Assembly (NCBI GenBank): GCA_937860195.1
Contig: CALMBN010000309.1
Location: forward strand, 1 to 17,604
Direction of reading: 5' to 3'
DNA: 17,604 nucleotides
From: an uncultured Novosphingobium sp.
GTDB lineage: Bacteria; Pseudomonadota; Alphaproteobacteria; Sphingomonadales; Sphingomonadaceae
Shown here: one piece after another, positions 1 through 8,156 of the stretch
Layout of the letters: each line of letters starts with the position of its first letter
Numbering within the stretch: the stretch's first letter is position 1
Translations under genes and position numbers: made by a program
Notes under the pieces: model-generated
What the model was told of the DNA's origin: nothing
The model's database searches: none
The model's input: the letters and a program-made list of their open reading frames with translations, nothing else

Positions 1-1659
1 AACAGCGCTGACGTTGTCGCCCGAGAGCAGCGATACTTCCAATCCCCGGGCCTTCAGCGCAGCCAATGCCGCATGCGCATCGGGGCGGAGGCGGTCAATC
101 AGCGGGATCAGCAGATCGGGCCGCCCTTCGATCCGAAGCGTTGTCGAAACCACATCGGCAGCGTCGCTTCGTCCCAGCGACACCATCCGTCCTAGCCAGC
201 GGCCAGACAGGCCGATTCCAGCGGTTTCAGCGACTCCTTCGACCGGAACCGCGCGATAGCCCCTGGCCAGCAGTGCAGTCTCGATCGCGCGGGAATGCGG
301 GTGCCGGCTGTGCGAGGCGAGGCCGAGCGCAACCGCTGCGGAATCAGGATCGAGCGCGCCAATCACCGCTGGGTCCGGTTCGGCCCGCCCCAGCGTCAAC
401 GACCCGGTCTTGTCGAGCAGGACCCGATCGATGCCCGCCAGCCGCTCGATCGCGCTGCCATCCTTGACCATAATCCCCTGGCGCATCAGGGCACCGCTTG
501 CGACAACCTGCGCGACCGGAACGGCCAGTCCCAGCGCGCACGGGCATGTGATGATCAGCACCGCAATCGCAATCACCAGTGACTGGTGGACCCCGGCTCC
601 GGCGATCATCCAACCAGCAAAACTGAGTGCCGCAAGCGTGTGAACGGCGGGCGCATAAAGCCGGCTGGCCCGATCGGCGATCCGGACATAGACCGAGCGC
701 GGCTGGTCGGCCGCGTCCATCAACCGGGCGATCTCGGCGAGCGATGTGTCCGCCCCGGCTGCGGTCACCCGGACATCGACCGGCGCGTCAAGGTTGAGCG
801 TTCCGGCGTGGACCAGGCCGCCAAGCCGGATCGGGACAGGTGCGCTCTCGCCGGTCAGCAGCGACTGATCAAACGCGCTTGCTCCGCTGACAATCTCGCC
901 GTCTGCCGCCAGCCGCTCACCGGCGGCAACCCGCATCACCAAGCCGGGTTGAAGGTCGGCCGCAGCAACCCATTGCAGCGCGCCGTCGGGTGCGATCACG
1001 CTGGCCCCTGGCGCGGCCTGGTTGAGCAGGGCATCGACCCCGGCCCGTGCCCGGTCCCGCATCATCGCATCAAGTGTCCGCCCTGCGAGCAGGAACAGGA
1101 TCAGCATCAGCACGCCATCAAAATAGGCATCGTGCCCGCCCGTCAGTGTCTCATACAGGCTCAGCCCGGTCGCCAGCACGATCCCGATCGAGATCGGCAC
1201 ATCCATGTTGGTCCGCGCGCGCTTCAGCACCGCGAGTGCCGACTTGAAGAACGGCGTGCCCGAATAGGCTATTGCCGGGATGCCGATTGCGGCGGAAATC
1301 CAGTGAAACAGGCTGCGGGTCGAGCCATCTGCGCCAGACCAGACCGAGACTGACAGCAGCATCACGTTCATGCAGGCAAACCCGGCGACAGCCAGCGGGG
1401 CGAGCAAGGGCTTCACCGCCGATGGTGCGCGGGTCAGCTCGTCGCTGCGTGGCTGGCTGGCAAAGCCGACCGCATCAAGCGCAGCGATCAGTTCTGCCGC
1501 TTCCACGTTTGCCCCATGCTCGGCGCGGACCTGCTTGGCGGTCAGATTGACCCGGGCCGAGGCCACTCCGGGCACTGCTCCAAGCGCGCGTTCAACCTTG
1601 GCCATGCACCCGGCACAATGCATTCCCGGCACGACCAGCACGGTCGTTTCAAGCGCCAT
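1..1659 (-). CDS. ccoI: Copper-transporting P-type ATPase of cbb3 oxidase assembly (CcoI/FixI), C-terminus cut by window edge
   Basis: 553 codons are visible, from an ATG at 1659 to base 1, where the reading frame is still open. The protein is a P1B-type ATPase that moves copper across the inner membrane for the CuB site of cbb3 oxidase. Visible motifs are an N-terminal heavy-metal domain with GMHCAGC (residues 12-18), membrane helices from about residue 83, the actuator TGES at 269-272, the metal-binding CPC at 372-374, the phosphorylation loop with Asp416, a nucleotide-binding SRHPHSRAI segment, and the beginning of the hinge domain (LSGDN) at the very end. The phosphorylation motif reads DKTGSLT rather than the usual DKTGTLT; the aspartate is intact. 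The final GDGxND hinge and last two helices lie outside the window. The gene follows ccoH after 26 bases, as in fixGHI operons. No clear Shine-Dalgarno is seen before the ATG. The family call is firm, and CcoI rather than a general CopA follows from the operon context. Confidence 0.95.
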   Translation of the reverse strand, partial: MALETTVLVVPGMHCAGCMAKVERALGAVPGVASARVNLTAKQVRAEHGANVEAAELIAALDAVGFASQPRSDELTRAPSAVKPLLAPLAVAGFACMNVMLLSVSVWSGADGSTRSLFHWISAAIGIPAIAYSGTPFFKSALAVLKRARTNMDVPISIGIVLATGLSLYETLTGGHDAYFDGVLMLILFLLAGRTLDAMMRDRARAGVDALLNQAAPGASVIAPDGALQWVAAADLQPGLVMRVAAGERLAADGEIVSGASAFDQSLLTGESAPVPIRLGGLVHAGTLNLDAPVDVRVTAAGADTSLAEIARLMDAADQPRSVYVRIADRASRLYAPAVHTLAALSFAGWMIAGAGVHQSLVIAIAVLIITCPCALGLAVPVAQVVASGALMRQGIMVKDGSAIERLAGIDRVLLDKTGSLTLGRAEPDPAVIGALDPDSAAVALGLASHSRHPHSRAIETALLARGYRAVPVEGVAETAGIGLSGRWLGRMVSLGRSDAADVVSTTLRIEGRPDLLIPLIDRLRPDAHAALAALKARGLEVSLLSGDNVSAV

Positions 1660-1685
1660 TGCTGGCAAAATGGGAGAATGGGCGT

Positions 1686-2144
1686 TCACTGCACGTCCTG
1701 TTCGGTCCGCCAGCGCTGCGCAGCGGCTGCGGCAACAAACCGCACCCGCCAGCGTCCTGCGGGCAAGGGTCCGACCGAGACGAAACTGCCATCGCTCTGG
1801 CGCGCAAAAGTCAGTGCCTGATCCGGGGCGCGGCCAAGCGGGTGGCGAGCGACAGCGTTGAGAACAGTGTCGGCCGGCGCACCCGCAAGCACCACCGCCA
1901 CACGGCCATCAGCCAGCCGTTCGGCCTTTGCCGACCAACCAAGCGCCTTTTCCCGCGCCGCCTGATCCAGCCACCTGTTGAAGTGCTGGCTGGCGACGTA
2001 GGAATTCTCAACCACCACCCCGCCAAACGTCGCAATGGCAGCGCGGGCCATCACCAGGTTGACAGTGATCACCACGCCAAAGAACAGCACCATGATTGCG
2101 GCAAAATGCTTGCCGGTGAAGGGACCAGTGGTGAAGGCCTTCAT
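1686..2144 (-). CDS. ccoH: Cbb3 oxidase assembly protein CcoH (FixH family)
   Basis: 152-residue protein with a short cytoplasmic N-terminus, one membrane helix at about residues 14-38 and a periplasmic domain of roughly 110 residues, the layout of FixH. FixH/CcoH proteins associate with the oxidase during maturation and are needed for stable cbb3 complex. The N-terminal TGKHFAAIMVLFFGVVITVN stretch is typical: FixH proteins usually have a G-(R/K)-H motif leading into a helix followed by N. The ATG overlaps the ccoG stop codon by four bases (ATGA), so translation is probably coupled. ccoI follows 26 bases after its stop. The periplasmic part is rich in alanine and has no cofactor-binding cysteines. 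The call rests on the membrane topology and on its place between ccoG and ccoI. Confidence 0.9.
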   Translation of the reverse strand: MKAFTTGPFTGKHFAAIMVLFFGVVITVNLVMARAAIATFGGVVVENSYVASQHFNRWLDQAAREKALGWSAKAERLADGRVAVVLAGAPADTVLNAVARHPLGRAPDQALTFARQSDGSFVSVGPLPAGRWRVRFVAAAAAQRWRTEQDVQ

Positions 2145-3616
2145 TCCTGCTCTCCTTCATCATCGTCGCTGTTTTCACGGGGAGCATCGAACCGCACTTC
2201 ACTGCGATCGCCGCCACCTTCCGCGTCGAGGGCCCTCAGCGTGAAGGCAAACTTTTGTGGCGCAGTGCCAGCAGGCGCAACGACATAGACCCGCAGCGGT
2301 GCGACCCGGTCAGCCGGGACGGTCACGGTCAAAGCCCGCGCGGCAGCATCGCGTGAGATGTCGCCGGTCCAGAACGTGCCGCCAGGCAGCCCTTCGAGGC
2401 TGACCTGCATCAGGCGTGGGCGGGCCTGCATGTTGACCAGCTTGACGGTGAAGTCATTGCGGACCTCACCGCTCGATTGGACGGTAAAGGGCGGATTGCG
2501 GTCCTTTTGAACCGCCAGATCGATCCGGGTCCGGGTGCCGAGCGCGAACAGCAGCGCGAGCCCGATCGCGCCCCAAACGCCCATGTAAATCAGCGTGCGG
2601 GTATGAAACAGCGCTTTGGAAATCGGGCGCGGCTCACCCCCGGCGCGTTCGGCCTCGCAATCATCCAGCGTGGCATAATCGATCAGCCCGCGCGGGCGGC
2701 CGGTCTGCTGCATGACACTGTCGCAGGCATCGATGCACAGCGCGCAAGTGATACATTGGATATCCTGGCCATTGCGAATGTCATAGCCGGTCGGACAAAC
2801 CGCCACGCATTGGTTGCAGTCGATGCAATCGCCGAATTCCCCCGGGTTCTTCTCGGCGGACTTCACGCTTCCGCGCTTTTCGCCGCGCCAGTCCTTGTAC
2901 GTGACGATCAGGCTCTTTTCATCGAGCATCGCGGTCTGGATTCGCGGCCAGGGACACATGTACATGCAGATCTGCTCACGCATGAATCCGCCCATGATGA
3001 AGGTCGTGGCTGTCAGGATCGCAACCGTTACGTACGCCACCGGGGCGGCCTGTCCGGTCCAGAAATCGACCGTCAGGGTCGGTGCGTCGGCAAAATACAT
3101 GATCCACGCGCCACCAGTCCAGAAACTGATGAACAGGTAGATCGACCATTTGAAACCACGCTTGAAGGCCTTCTCCGCGCCCCACAGCGCCGCTTGCAAC
3201 CGCACCTGGGCATTGCGATCACCATCAACCAACCGGTCGACATGCTGGAACAGGTCGGTCCAGACCGTCTGCGGACAAGCATAGCCGCACCACGCCCGCC
3301 CAACCGCGCTGGTCACCAGAAACAGCCCGACCCCGGCCATGATCAACAGACCGGCGACAAAGTAGAACTCCTGCGGCCAGATCTCGATGTTGAACATGAA
3401 AAACCTGCGCCCCGCCAGGTCGATCAGTACGGCCTGATTCGGCGCATAAGGCCCGCGGTCCCAACGCAGCCACGGGGTCACGTAATAGATTCCCAGTGTC
3501 AGGATCATCACCAGCCACTTGAACCGCCGGAACGGCCCCTGCACTGCCTTGGGGAAAACCGGCTCCCGCTTGACAAAGAAGCGCGTTGGCGAGGCGGGGC
3601 TATTTGGTTTGAGCAT
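2141..3616 (-). CDS. ccoG: Cbb3 oxidase accessory iron-sulfur protein CcoG (RdxA/FixG family)
   Basis: 491-residue membrane-bound ferredoxin-like protein. Early membrane helices carry WCGYACPQ and CMYMCPWPR cysteine motifs. Two [4Fe-4S] clusters are indicated by CIDCNQCVAVCP and, after a short linker, CITCALCIDACD. A late helix and a C-terminal immunoglobulin-like FixG domain follow. CcoG proteins are thought to act in reducing copper for delivery to the oxidase. A longer reading frame opens at 3688, but its first 24 residues (MSTRWGAGK...) look like antisense filler over ccoP and lack family character. The start at ATG 3616 gives MLKPNSPASPTRFF followed by the usual K-(R/E)-P-V-x-P-K-A-V segment. 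With this start the gene overlaps the end of ccoP by 17 bases. The 3' end overlaps ccoH by four bases. Confidence 0.95.
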   Translation of the reverse strand: MLKPNSPASPTRFFVKREPVFPKAVQGPFRRFKWLVMILTLGIYYVTPWLRWDRGPYAPNQAVLIDLAGRRFFMFNIEIWPQEFYFVAGLLIMAGVGLFLVTSAVGRAWCGYACPQTVWTDLFQHVDRLVDGDRNAQVRLQAALWGAEKAFKRGFKWSIYLFISFWTGGAWIMYFADAPTLTVDFWTGQAAPVAYVTVAILTATTFIMGGFMREQICMYMCPWPRIQTAMLDEKSLIVTYKDWRGEKRGSVKSAEKNPGEFGDCIDCNQCVAVCPTGYDIRNGQDIQCITCALCIDACDSVMQQTGRPRGLIDYATLDDCEAERAGGEPRPISKALFHTRTLIYMGVWGAIGLALLFALGTRTRIDLAVQKDRNPPFTVQSSGEVRNDFTVKLVNMQARPRLMQVSLEGLPGGTFWTGDISRDAAARALTVTVPADRVAPLRVYVVAPAGTAPQKFAFTLRALDAEGGGDRSEVRFDAPRENSDDDEGEQE

Positions 3617-4532
3617 TGCCGGGGCTTCCGCGCGCAGGTGCAGAAGTTGCAGTGGTGAAGTCTTCCCCGCCCCCCAGCGAGTGGACATAGGCGGCCAGCA
3701 TCTTGATCGTCACTGGATCCAGTTTCTTGTTCCAGGCTGGCATCACTCCGGCGCGGGCTTTGTGGATCGAGGCTGAAACCTGGTCAGGCTTGCCGCCATA
3801 GAGCCAAACCGCGTCGGTCAGATTGGGCGCACCGAACTGCCGCAGGCCTTTGCCGTCGGTTCCGTGACAGGCCACGCAATTGACGGCAAAAATCGCCGCG
3901 CCGCGGGTTGCCGCCGCGTCCTTGGGATGCTTGCCCGACAGCGACAGGACATAGGCGGCCGTATCACCGACTTGCGCCGGGTTCAGGATCCGGTCCTTGC
4001 CGAAGCTTGGCATCAGGCTGGTCCGGGTAGCCGGATCGTCGGCTGCGCGGATGCCGTGATTGAGCGTCAGTTCGATCTCATTGGCATTGCCGCCCCACAG
4101 CCAGTCGTCGTCCTTGAGGTTGGGGTAGCCTACACTGCCGGCTGCGCCGCTGCCATGGCACTGGACGCAATTCTGCTTGAACGCCGCCGAGCCGCCAGCG
4201 ATTGCCAGTTGCAACAGCTTTTCGTCCTTCACCAGTTGGTCAAGCGGCATTCCCGCAATTGCATCGGTTGCAGCTTTGCGGCTCGCCGCCCCGGCGGCCA
4301 TTTCCTGGGCCAACTGTCCGCGGCTGGTCCAGCCCCACAATCCTTGTGTGCCGCCATTCGCCAGGGGAACAGCCGGATAGATCACCACGTAACCAAGCGC
4401 GAAAATCACCGTCAGGTAGAGCGTGATCAGCCACCAGCGTGGCACCGGGTTATTCAGTTCCTCGATCCCGTCCCATTCATGACCAACGGTTTCGATGCCC
4501 GTGGGCTCGTCGATGCGCTTATTGTTCGCCAT
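3600..4532 (-). CDS. ccoP: Cbb3 cytochrome oxidase diheme subunit CcoP
   Basis: 310-residue membrane-anchored diheme cytochrome c that passes electrons to the CcoO/CcoN core. The N-terminal VGHEWDGIEELNNPVPRWW box (residues 16-34) is diagnostic of CcoP. It is followed by one membrane helix (about 35-57), then two cytochrome c domains with heme sites CVQCH (122-126) and CVACH (219-223) and candidate axial methionines at 174 (LMPSFG) and 264 (VMPAW). Three in-frame ATGs lie at 4547, 4541 and 4532. I chose 4532 because it gives [12 protein letters not shown], the usual CcoP beginning, and has a purine-rich GGGGATGA about nine bases upstream. With this start it overlaps ccoQ by 14 bases. The tail after residue 290 is a low-complexity extension. 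Confidence 0.95.
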   Translation of the reverse strand: MANNKRIDEPTGIETVGHEWDGIEELNNPVPRWWLITLYLTVIFALGYVVIYPAVPLANGGTQGLWGWTSRGQLAQEMAAGAASRKAATDAIAGMPLDQLVKDEKLLQLAIAGGSAAFKQNCVQCHGSGAAGSVGYPNLKDDDWLWGGNANEIELTLNHGIRAADDPATRTSLMPSFGKDRILNPAQVGDTAAYVLSLSGKHPKDAAATRGAAIFAVNCVACHGTDGKGLRQFGAPNLTDAVWLYGGKPDQVSASIHKARAGVMPAWNKKLDPVTIKMLAAYVHSLGGGEDFTTATSAPARGSPGNAQTK

Positions 4533-4710
4533 TGTCGTCATCCCCATGGCTGTCTTCGGCGAAGATCAGATTTGCGGCAGCTTCGTTGTCATTCCGCGCG
4601 CCCGGCCGGAATGGCCAAAAGCACAGCGCGAGGAACGTCAGCACCATCGCGGCGAGTCCCCAGCTATCGGCAAAGTGCCGCAGCGTTTCGTAAGTCGAAT
4701 GCCCGCTCAC
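4519..4710 (-). CDS. ccoQ: Cbb3 oxidase small subunit CcoQ (FixQ family)
   Basis: 63-residue protein with one membrane helix at about residues 16-33 ([20 protein letters not shown]), then a charged, acidic tail ending in a run of Asp. This matches CcoQ/FixQ, a small single-helix protein that stabilises the cbb3 complex and often carries the [12 protein letters not shown] helix end seen here. The ATG overlaps the stop of ccoO by four bases and the stop lies inside the start of ccoP, so the three genes are translated as one coupled unit. No catalytic residue is expected. The identification comes from length, topology and the position between ccoO and ccoP. Confidence 0.9.
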   Translation of the reverse strand: MSGHSTYETLRHFADSWGLAAMVLTFLALCFWPFRPGARNDNEAAANLIFAEDSHGDDDNGEQ

Positions 4711-5471
4711 CGGCCCTTCTCCTGCCCCAGCACTTCTTGTGCGGCCGGCGCATTGACGTCGACCATCGTGCCCAGCACCTGCAGATAAGCGATCAGCGCA
4801 TCCATTTCGGTCAGCTTGTCCGGCTGACCATCAAAATCGCGAACCTGCGATTTGGGATAGCGCTTTTGCAAATCGGCAGTGTCAGCCATTGGATCGGCCT
4901 GCGCCGCCAGATCAGCATTGGCCTGTGCAATGTCGGTTTTGGTATAGGGCACCCCGACCCGGTTGAGCGCGGTCAGCCGCGCGCCCATGTCGACTGGTTG
5001 CAGCTCGCGCCTGGTCAGGAACGCGTATTGCGGCATCACCGATTCCGGCACCACGGCTTGCGGGTTGGTCAGATGCTGGACGTGCCATTCATCAGAATAT
5101 TTCAGGCCAACCCGGGCAAGATCCGGCCCGGTCCGTTTCGAACCCCACTGGAACGGATGGTCGTACATCGATTCGGCGGCCAGACTGTAGTGTCCGTAAC
5201 GCTCCACCTCGTCGCGGAACGGGCGGATCATCTGGCTGTGGCAGACGTAGCAGCCCTCGCGGACATAGATATCGCGGCCGGCCTGTTCGAGCGGGGTGTA
5301 AGGCCGCATCCCCTCAACTTTCTCGATCGTATTGTCGATCCAGAACAGCGGGGCGATCTCTACGATTCCGCCGATCGTAACCGCAGCAAAAGCGGCCACC
5401 CCAAGCAGCGCGACATTGCGTTCGAGCTTCTTGTGACGGGCCCACAGTTCAGGCTTGGTTTGTTCGGTCAT
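4707..5471 (-). CDS. ccoO: Cbb3 cytochrome oxidase monoheme subunit CcoO
   Basis: 254-residue membrane-anchored cytochrome c. It has an N-terminal membrane helix (about residues 18-37), then [20 protein letters not shown] with the heme-binding CYVCH at 74-78, the conserved RYGHYS and GSKRTGPDL segments, and Met146 (ESVMPQY) as the likely axial ligand. These are all signature parts of CcoO/FixO, which relays electrons from CcoP to the heme-copper centre of CcoN. The gene starts 12 bases after the stop of ccoN and overlaps ccoQ by four bases. Length is slightly above the common range because of a C-terminal tail after residue 235. The family assignment is unambiguous. Confidence 0.97.
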   Translation of the reverse strand: MTEQTKPELWARHKKLERNVALLGVAAFAAVTIGGIVEIAPLFWIDNTIEKVEGMRPYTPLEQAGRDIYVREGCYVCHSQMIRPFRDEVERYGHYSLAAESMYDHPFQWGSKRTGPDLARVGLKYSDEWHVQHLTNPQAVVPESVMPQYAFLTRRELQPVDMGARLTALNRVGVPYTKTDIAQANADLAAQADPMADTADLQKRYPKSQVRDFDGQPDKLTEMDALIAYLQVLGTMVDVNAPAAQEVLGQEKGR

Positions 5472-5483
5472 TGCCTGTCTCCC

Positions 5484-7139
5484 CTATTCGGCCGGAACCG
5501 CAGCCAGCGGCACATCGCGGGCGGGATCGTGGTCAGCGCTGCGCAGCGGCGTTTCCTGGCGAAGATTTCCGGCGATCGTCTGCCAGACGTTGAAGGCCAT
5601 GATCAGCGCACCGCTCAGATAGAGCACGCCGCCAAAGGCTCGCAGCAGGTACATCGGGAACTTGGCCGCAACGGTTTCGGCAAAGCTGTTCACCAGATAG
5701 CCATCGGCCCCGTATTCGCGCCACATCAGGCCTTCCATGATCCCCGTGACCCACATCGAGGAAGCGTAGAGAACGATCCCCAGGGTCGCGAGCCAGAAGT
5801 GCCAGTTGATCATCCTGAGCGAATACATCCGCGTCCGGTTCCACAGTCGCGGCGCAAGGTAATAGATCGCCGAGAAGGTGATCATCCCGTTCCACCCCAG
5901 CGCGCCGGAATGGACGTGGCCGATGGTCCAATCGGTATAGTGCGAGAGCGAGTTGACCGACTTGATGCTCATCATCGGGCCTTCGAACGTGCTCATCCCA
6001 TAGAACGCGAGTGAGAATACCATCATCCGGATGATCGGATCGGTGCGGACCTTGTCCCACGCTCCGTTGAGCGTCATCAGGCCGTTGATCATCCCGCCCC
6101 AGCTTGGCATCCACAGCATGACCGAAAAGACCATGCCGAGCGTTTGCGCCCAATCGGGCAGCGCGGTGTAGTGGAGGTGGTGCGGACCCGCCCAGATATA
6201 GAGAAAAATCAGCGACCAGAAGTGCACGATCGACAGCCGATAGGAAAAGATCGGCCGCCCTGACTGCTTTGGCACGAAGTAATACATCATCGCCAGAAAG
6301 CCGGCGGTCAGAAAGAACCCGACCGCGTTGTGGCCATACCACCACTGCACCAGTGCGCCCTGGACCCCGGCCCACAGCGGATAGCTGAGCGAGCCGAACA
6401 GGCTGACCGGCATGTTGGCGTTGTTGACCAGATGGAGCAACGCGACGGTCAGAATGAAGCTCAGGAAGAACCAGTTGGCGACGTAAATGTGCGGTTCGGA
6501 GCGCTTGACCAACGTCATCACGAACACCGCGAGATAAGCCACCCAGACCGCAGTCAGCCATAGATCGACATACCATTCGGGCTCGGCATATTCCTTGCCC
6601 TGCGTCACACCCATCACATAGCCGGTCGCAGCCAGCACGATGAACAGCTGATAGCCCCAGAACACGAACCGGGCGAGGCTGGGCAGCGCGAGCCGTGTGC
6701 GGCAGGTTCGCTGGACAATATAGAAACTGGTCGAGACCAGGGCGGTGCCGCCGAACGCGAAAATCACCGCCGAGGTGTGCAGCGGTCGCAGCCGCCCGAA
6801 GGTGGTGTATTCAATCCCCAGATTGAGCACCGGAAAGGCCAGTTGCAAGGCAATGAACAGCCCGACCAGAAACCCGACGCAGCCCCAGAAGGTCGTCAGG
6901 ATCACCCCCCAGCGGATCAGGTCGTCGTCATAACGGCTGGGGTCGACTGCCGGTTTGAAGCCGGCCGAGGCCAGCTTGTAATTGGCCCCGCGCAAACTGA
7001 TTACCAGTCCGGACAGTGCAGCGAGGGCGAAGATCGCCATGTGGACCGCAAAGCCGGTGTCGAGCGCGTTCGCGAACATGACCACAGCGGCAAGCAGTGC
7101 GACCAGCCACCAGCCAGCGCGGGCTACTAAAGATTCCAT
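5484..7139 (-). CDS. ccoN: Cbb3 cytochrome c oxidase catalytic subunit CcoN
   Basis: 551-residue heme-copper oxidase subunit I, the O2-reducing and proton-pumping core of the high-affinity cbb3 enzyme. Ligands can be placed by constant offset from the Pseudomonas stutzeri protein: His121 and His410 for low-spin heme b, His408 for heme b3, His270, His320 and His321 for CuB, Tyr314 as the cross-linked tyrosine, and Glu386 in the FEGPMM segment. About 60 extra N-terminal residues carry one or two additional hydrophobic helices (about 10-25 and 28-48), as in some other alphaproteobacterial CcoN. The start at 7139 is supported by a strong purine-rich ribosome site (GAGGGGAAGGGG on the coding strand, just upstream). 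It is the first gene of the operon and lies below the FNR/FixK box at 7227-7240. Confidence 0.98.
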   Translation of the reverse strand: MESLVARAGWWLVALLAAVVMFANALDTGFAVHMAIFALAALSGLVISLRGANYKLASAGFKPAVDPSRYDDDLIRWGVILTTFWGCVGFLVGLFIALQLAFPVLNLGIEYTTFGRLRPLHTSAVIFAFGGTALVSTSFYIVQRTCRTRLALPSLARFVFWGYQLFIVLAATGYVMGVTQGKEYAEPEWYVDLWLTAVWVAYLAVFVMTLVKRSEPHIYVANWFFLSFILTVALLHLVNNANMPVSLFGSLSYPLWAGVQGALVQWWYGHNAVGFFLTAGFLAMMYYFVPKQSGRPIFSYRLSIVHFWSLIFLYIWAGPHHLHYTALPDWAQTLGMVFSVMLWMPSWGGMINGLMTLNGAWDKVRTDPIIRMMVFSLAFYGMSTFEGPMMSIKSVNSLSHYTDWTIGHVHSGALGWNGMITFSAIYYLAPRLWNRTRMYSLRMINWHFWLATLGIVLYASSMWVTGIMEGLMWREYGADGYLVNSFAETVAAKFPMYLLRAFGGVLYLSGALIMAFNVWQTIAGNLRQETPLRSADHDPARDVPLAAVPAE

Positions 7140-7140
7140 T

Positions 7141-7153
7141 GGCCCCTTCCCCT
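7141..7153 (-). promoter_or_regulatory. Strong ribosome binding site of ccoN
   Basis: On the coding strand the bases just before the ccoN ATG read GAGGGGAAGGGGCC, a long purine tract containing Shine-Dalgarno-like GAGG and AAGG. It supports the start at 7139 and suggests high translation of the first oxidase gene. Confidence 0.6.
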
Positions 7154-7226
7154 CTTGATGGGTTGCCAGGACCGGCTGGAAACCGGACCCATGAAAGTGC
7201 CTTCGTCGTGATGCCGCATTGCGACA

Positions 7227-7240
7227 TTGACCGGGATCAA
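7227..7240. promoter_or_regulatory. FNR/FixK-type operator between ccoN and ompW (box 1)
   Basis: TTGACCGGGATCAA matches the FNR consensus TTGAT-N4-ATCAA in nine of ten fixed positions and fits the FixK/FnrL pattern TTG(A/C)-N6-(T/G)CAA exactly. Its centre lies about 94 bases upstream of the ccoN ATG, so a class II promoter (box centred near -41.5) would start the ccoN transcript near 7192 and leave a leader of about 50 bases. No strong -10 element is seen, which is common for activator-dependent promoters. An FNR with a matching recognition helix is encoded at 8157-8855. The site could in principle also serve ompW on the other strand. Confidence 0.75.
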
Positions 7241-7283
7241 ATTGCGCATGTCAGCATAAAGAATCCCGAAAAACAGACGAAAA

Positions 7284-7297
7284 TTGCGCGAAGTCAA
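7284..7297. promoter_or_regulatory. Second FNR/FixK-type operator, ompW side (box 2)
   Basis: TTGCGCGAAGTCAA fits the FixK pattern TTG(A/C)-N6-(T/G)CAA with all fixed positions, but matches the stricter FNR consensus in only six of ten. It is centred 57 bases from box 1. A class II start driven from it towards ompW would fall near 7332, about 60 bases before the ompW ATG. This is a plausible separate control site for the outer-membrane protein, with lower certainty than box 1. Confidence 0.45.
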
Positions 7298-7392
7298 TGT
7301 TTGCAGCCGCAACATCGGCGCATTCACCGATCGACGCCGCAACAACCCTGGGCTGCACTGGGCAGCCGCTGCGACGCCGAATGAGGGATACG

Positions 7393-8070
7393 ATGAACAA
7401 GCTGACGATTCTCACCGCGCTTGTCGCTGCCACCACACTCGCGAGTCCGGCCTTGGCTGGCGACTCCGAAGGCAAGCTTCAGGTCAAGGTGATGGCCACC
7501 GGCGTTTTGCCTGATGGCAAGATCACTGCGCTGGAAAACAACATAATTGGCCTGCCAGCCGGCAGCCAGACCTATGCCAACGACAACGTCGTGCCGACAT
7601 TGGCGGTCGAATACTTCGCCTCGCCCAATGTTTCGATCGAGACAATCTGTTGTCTGACAACCCACGGTGTCAGCGGGACCGGTGCAATCCCTGGCACGCA
7701 AATCCTCGATCACGTGATGATCCTGCCTGCGACGGTCACGCTTAAGTATCACCTGAACGCCGGCGGCGGGATCAAGCCCTACGTTGGCGCAGGCCCATCG
7801 GTGTTCTTCTTCATCGACGAAAAACCGGGTGCAACGACCTCGGCACTGGGTGGAACCAGAGTCAAGCTCGACAGCCAGTTGGGCTTCGCGGTTCAGGCCG
7901 GGGTTGATATTCCGCTGGGCGACAGCGGCTTTGGCATCAGTTTCGATGGAAAGCGTTACTTCATGAACACCCGTTTGCACGTGTTCAACGCAGGCGGCAC
8001 CGAAGTGCTGACGACCAAGCACAAGCTCGACCCCTGGGTGGTTTCGGGCGGGGTGAGCTACCGCTTCTGA
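7393..8070 (+). CDS. ompW: OmpW-family outer-membrane protein
   Basis: 225-residue protein with a classic signal peptide (MNKLTILTALVAATTLASPALA, cleavage after about residue 22) and then an OmpW-type eight-stranded beta-barrel. Visible hallmarks are the early KVMATGVLPDG strand, the LPATVTLKYHL segment followed by IKPYVGAGPS, and a closing barrel strand ending in Phe (SYRF). OmpW proteins form narrow hydrophobic channels in the outer membrane and are often induced under low oxygen. The frame is open to 7297, but upstream residues lack a signal sequence. ATG 7393 is preceded by GAGGGA at 7383-7388; ATG 7381 would add only four residues. It diverges from ccoN across a region with two FixK/FNR boxes. 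Two adjacent cysteines (ICCL) in one loop are unusual for a barrel. Confidence 0.88.
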   Translation: MNKLTILTALVAATTLASPALAGDSEGKLQVKVMATGVLPDGKITALENNIIGLPAGSQTYANDNVVPTLAVEYFASPNVSIETICCLTTHGVSGTGAIPGTQILDHVMILPATVTLKYHLNAGGGIKPYVGAGPSVFFFIDEKPGATTSALGGTRVKLDSQLGFAVQAGVDIPLGDSGFGISFDGKRYFMNTRLHVFNAGGTEVLTTKHKLDPWVVSGGVSYRF

Positions 8071-8076
8071 ACGCAG

Positions 8077-8106
8077 CTTTCCCCTTCTGTCACCGGGAGG
8101 GGAAAG
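8077..8106. terminator. Hairpin after ompW, possible terminator
   Basis: CTTTCCCC at 8077-8084 pairs with GGGGAAAG at 8099-8106. The stem extends inwards to about 11 pairs including one G-U, closing an 8-base loop. It begins six bases after the ompW stop. There is no U-tract, so it may act in RNA stabilisation or as a non-canonical terminator. Its CCCC/GGGGA make-up resembles the repeat at 11825-11903. Confidence 0.4.
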
Positions 8107-8110
8107 GGGG

Positions 8111-8151
8111 GAGAATTCGCGCACCGGCTTCGCAGGCGGGCGCGGGTTCTC
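8111..8151. terminator. Hairpin between the convergent ompW and fnr ends
   Basis: GAGAATTCGCGC at 8111-8122 pairs with GCGCGGGTTCTC at 8140-8151 (10 Watson-Crick and 2 G-U pairs on the plus transcript), with a 17-base loop. It lies six bases past the fnr stop and is followed on the plus strand by TCTTCCT. The position suits a structure that ends both convergent transcripts, though neither side has a proper U-run. Confidence 0.4.
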
Positions 8152-8156
8152 TCTTC

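Noticed and set aside
586..1353. 255-codon open frame on the plus strand
   Set aside because: Antisense to ccoI, which shows all P-type ATPase motifs on the other strand.
2477..3658. 393-codon open frame on the plus strand
   Set aside because: Antisense to ccoG. No motif is visible and it is explained by codon bias of the real gene.
3617..3688. Longer N-terminus for CcoG
   Set aside because: The extra 24 residues overlap the end of ccoP and are unlike CcoG. ATG 3616 gives the family-typical start.
3864..6014. 716-codon open frame on the plus strand
   Set aside because: It lies antisense to ccoP, ccoQ, ccoO and ccoN, whose family motifs are certain. Its translation is rich in Arg, Gln and His with no domain, a typical high-GC shadow frame.
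7351..7367. Small hairpin in the ompW leader (GGCTGC/GCAGCC) as a riboswitch or regulator
   Set aside because: A 6-bp stem with a 5-base loop is common by chance in GC-rich DNA and no known riboswitch pattern is present.
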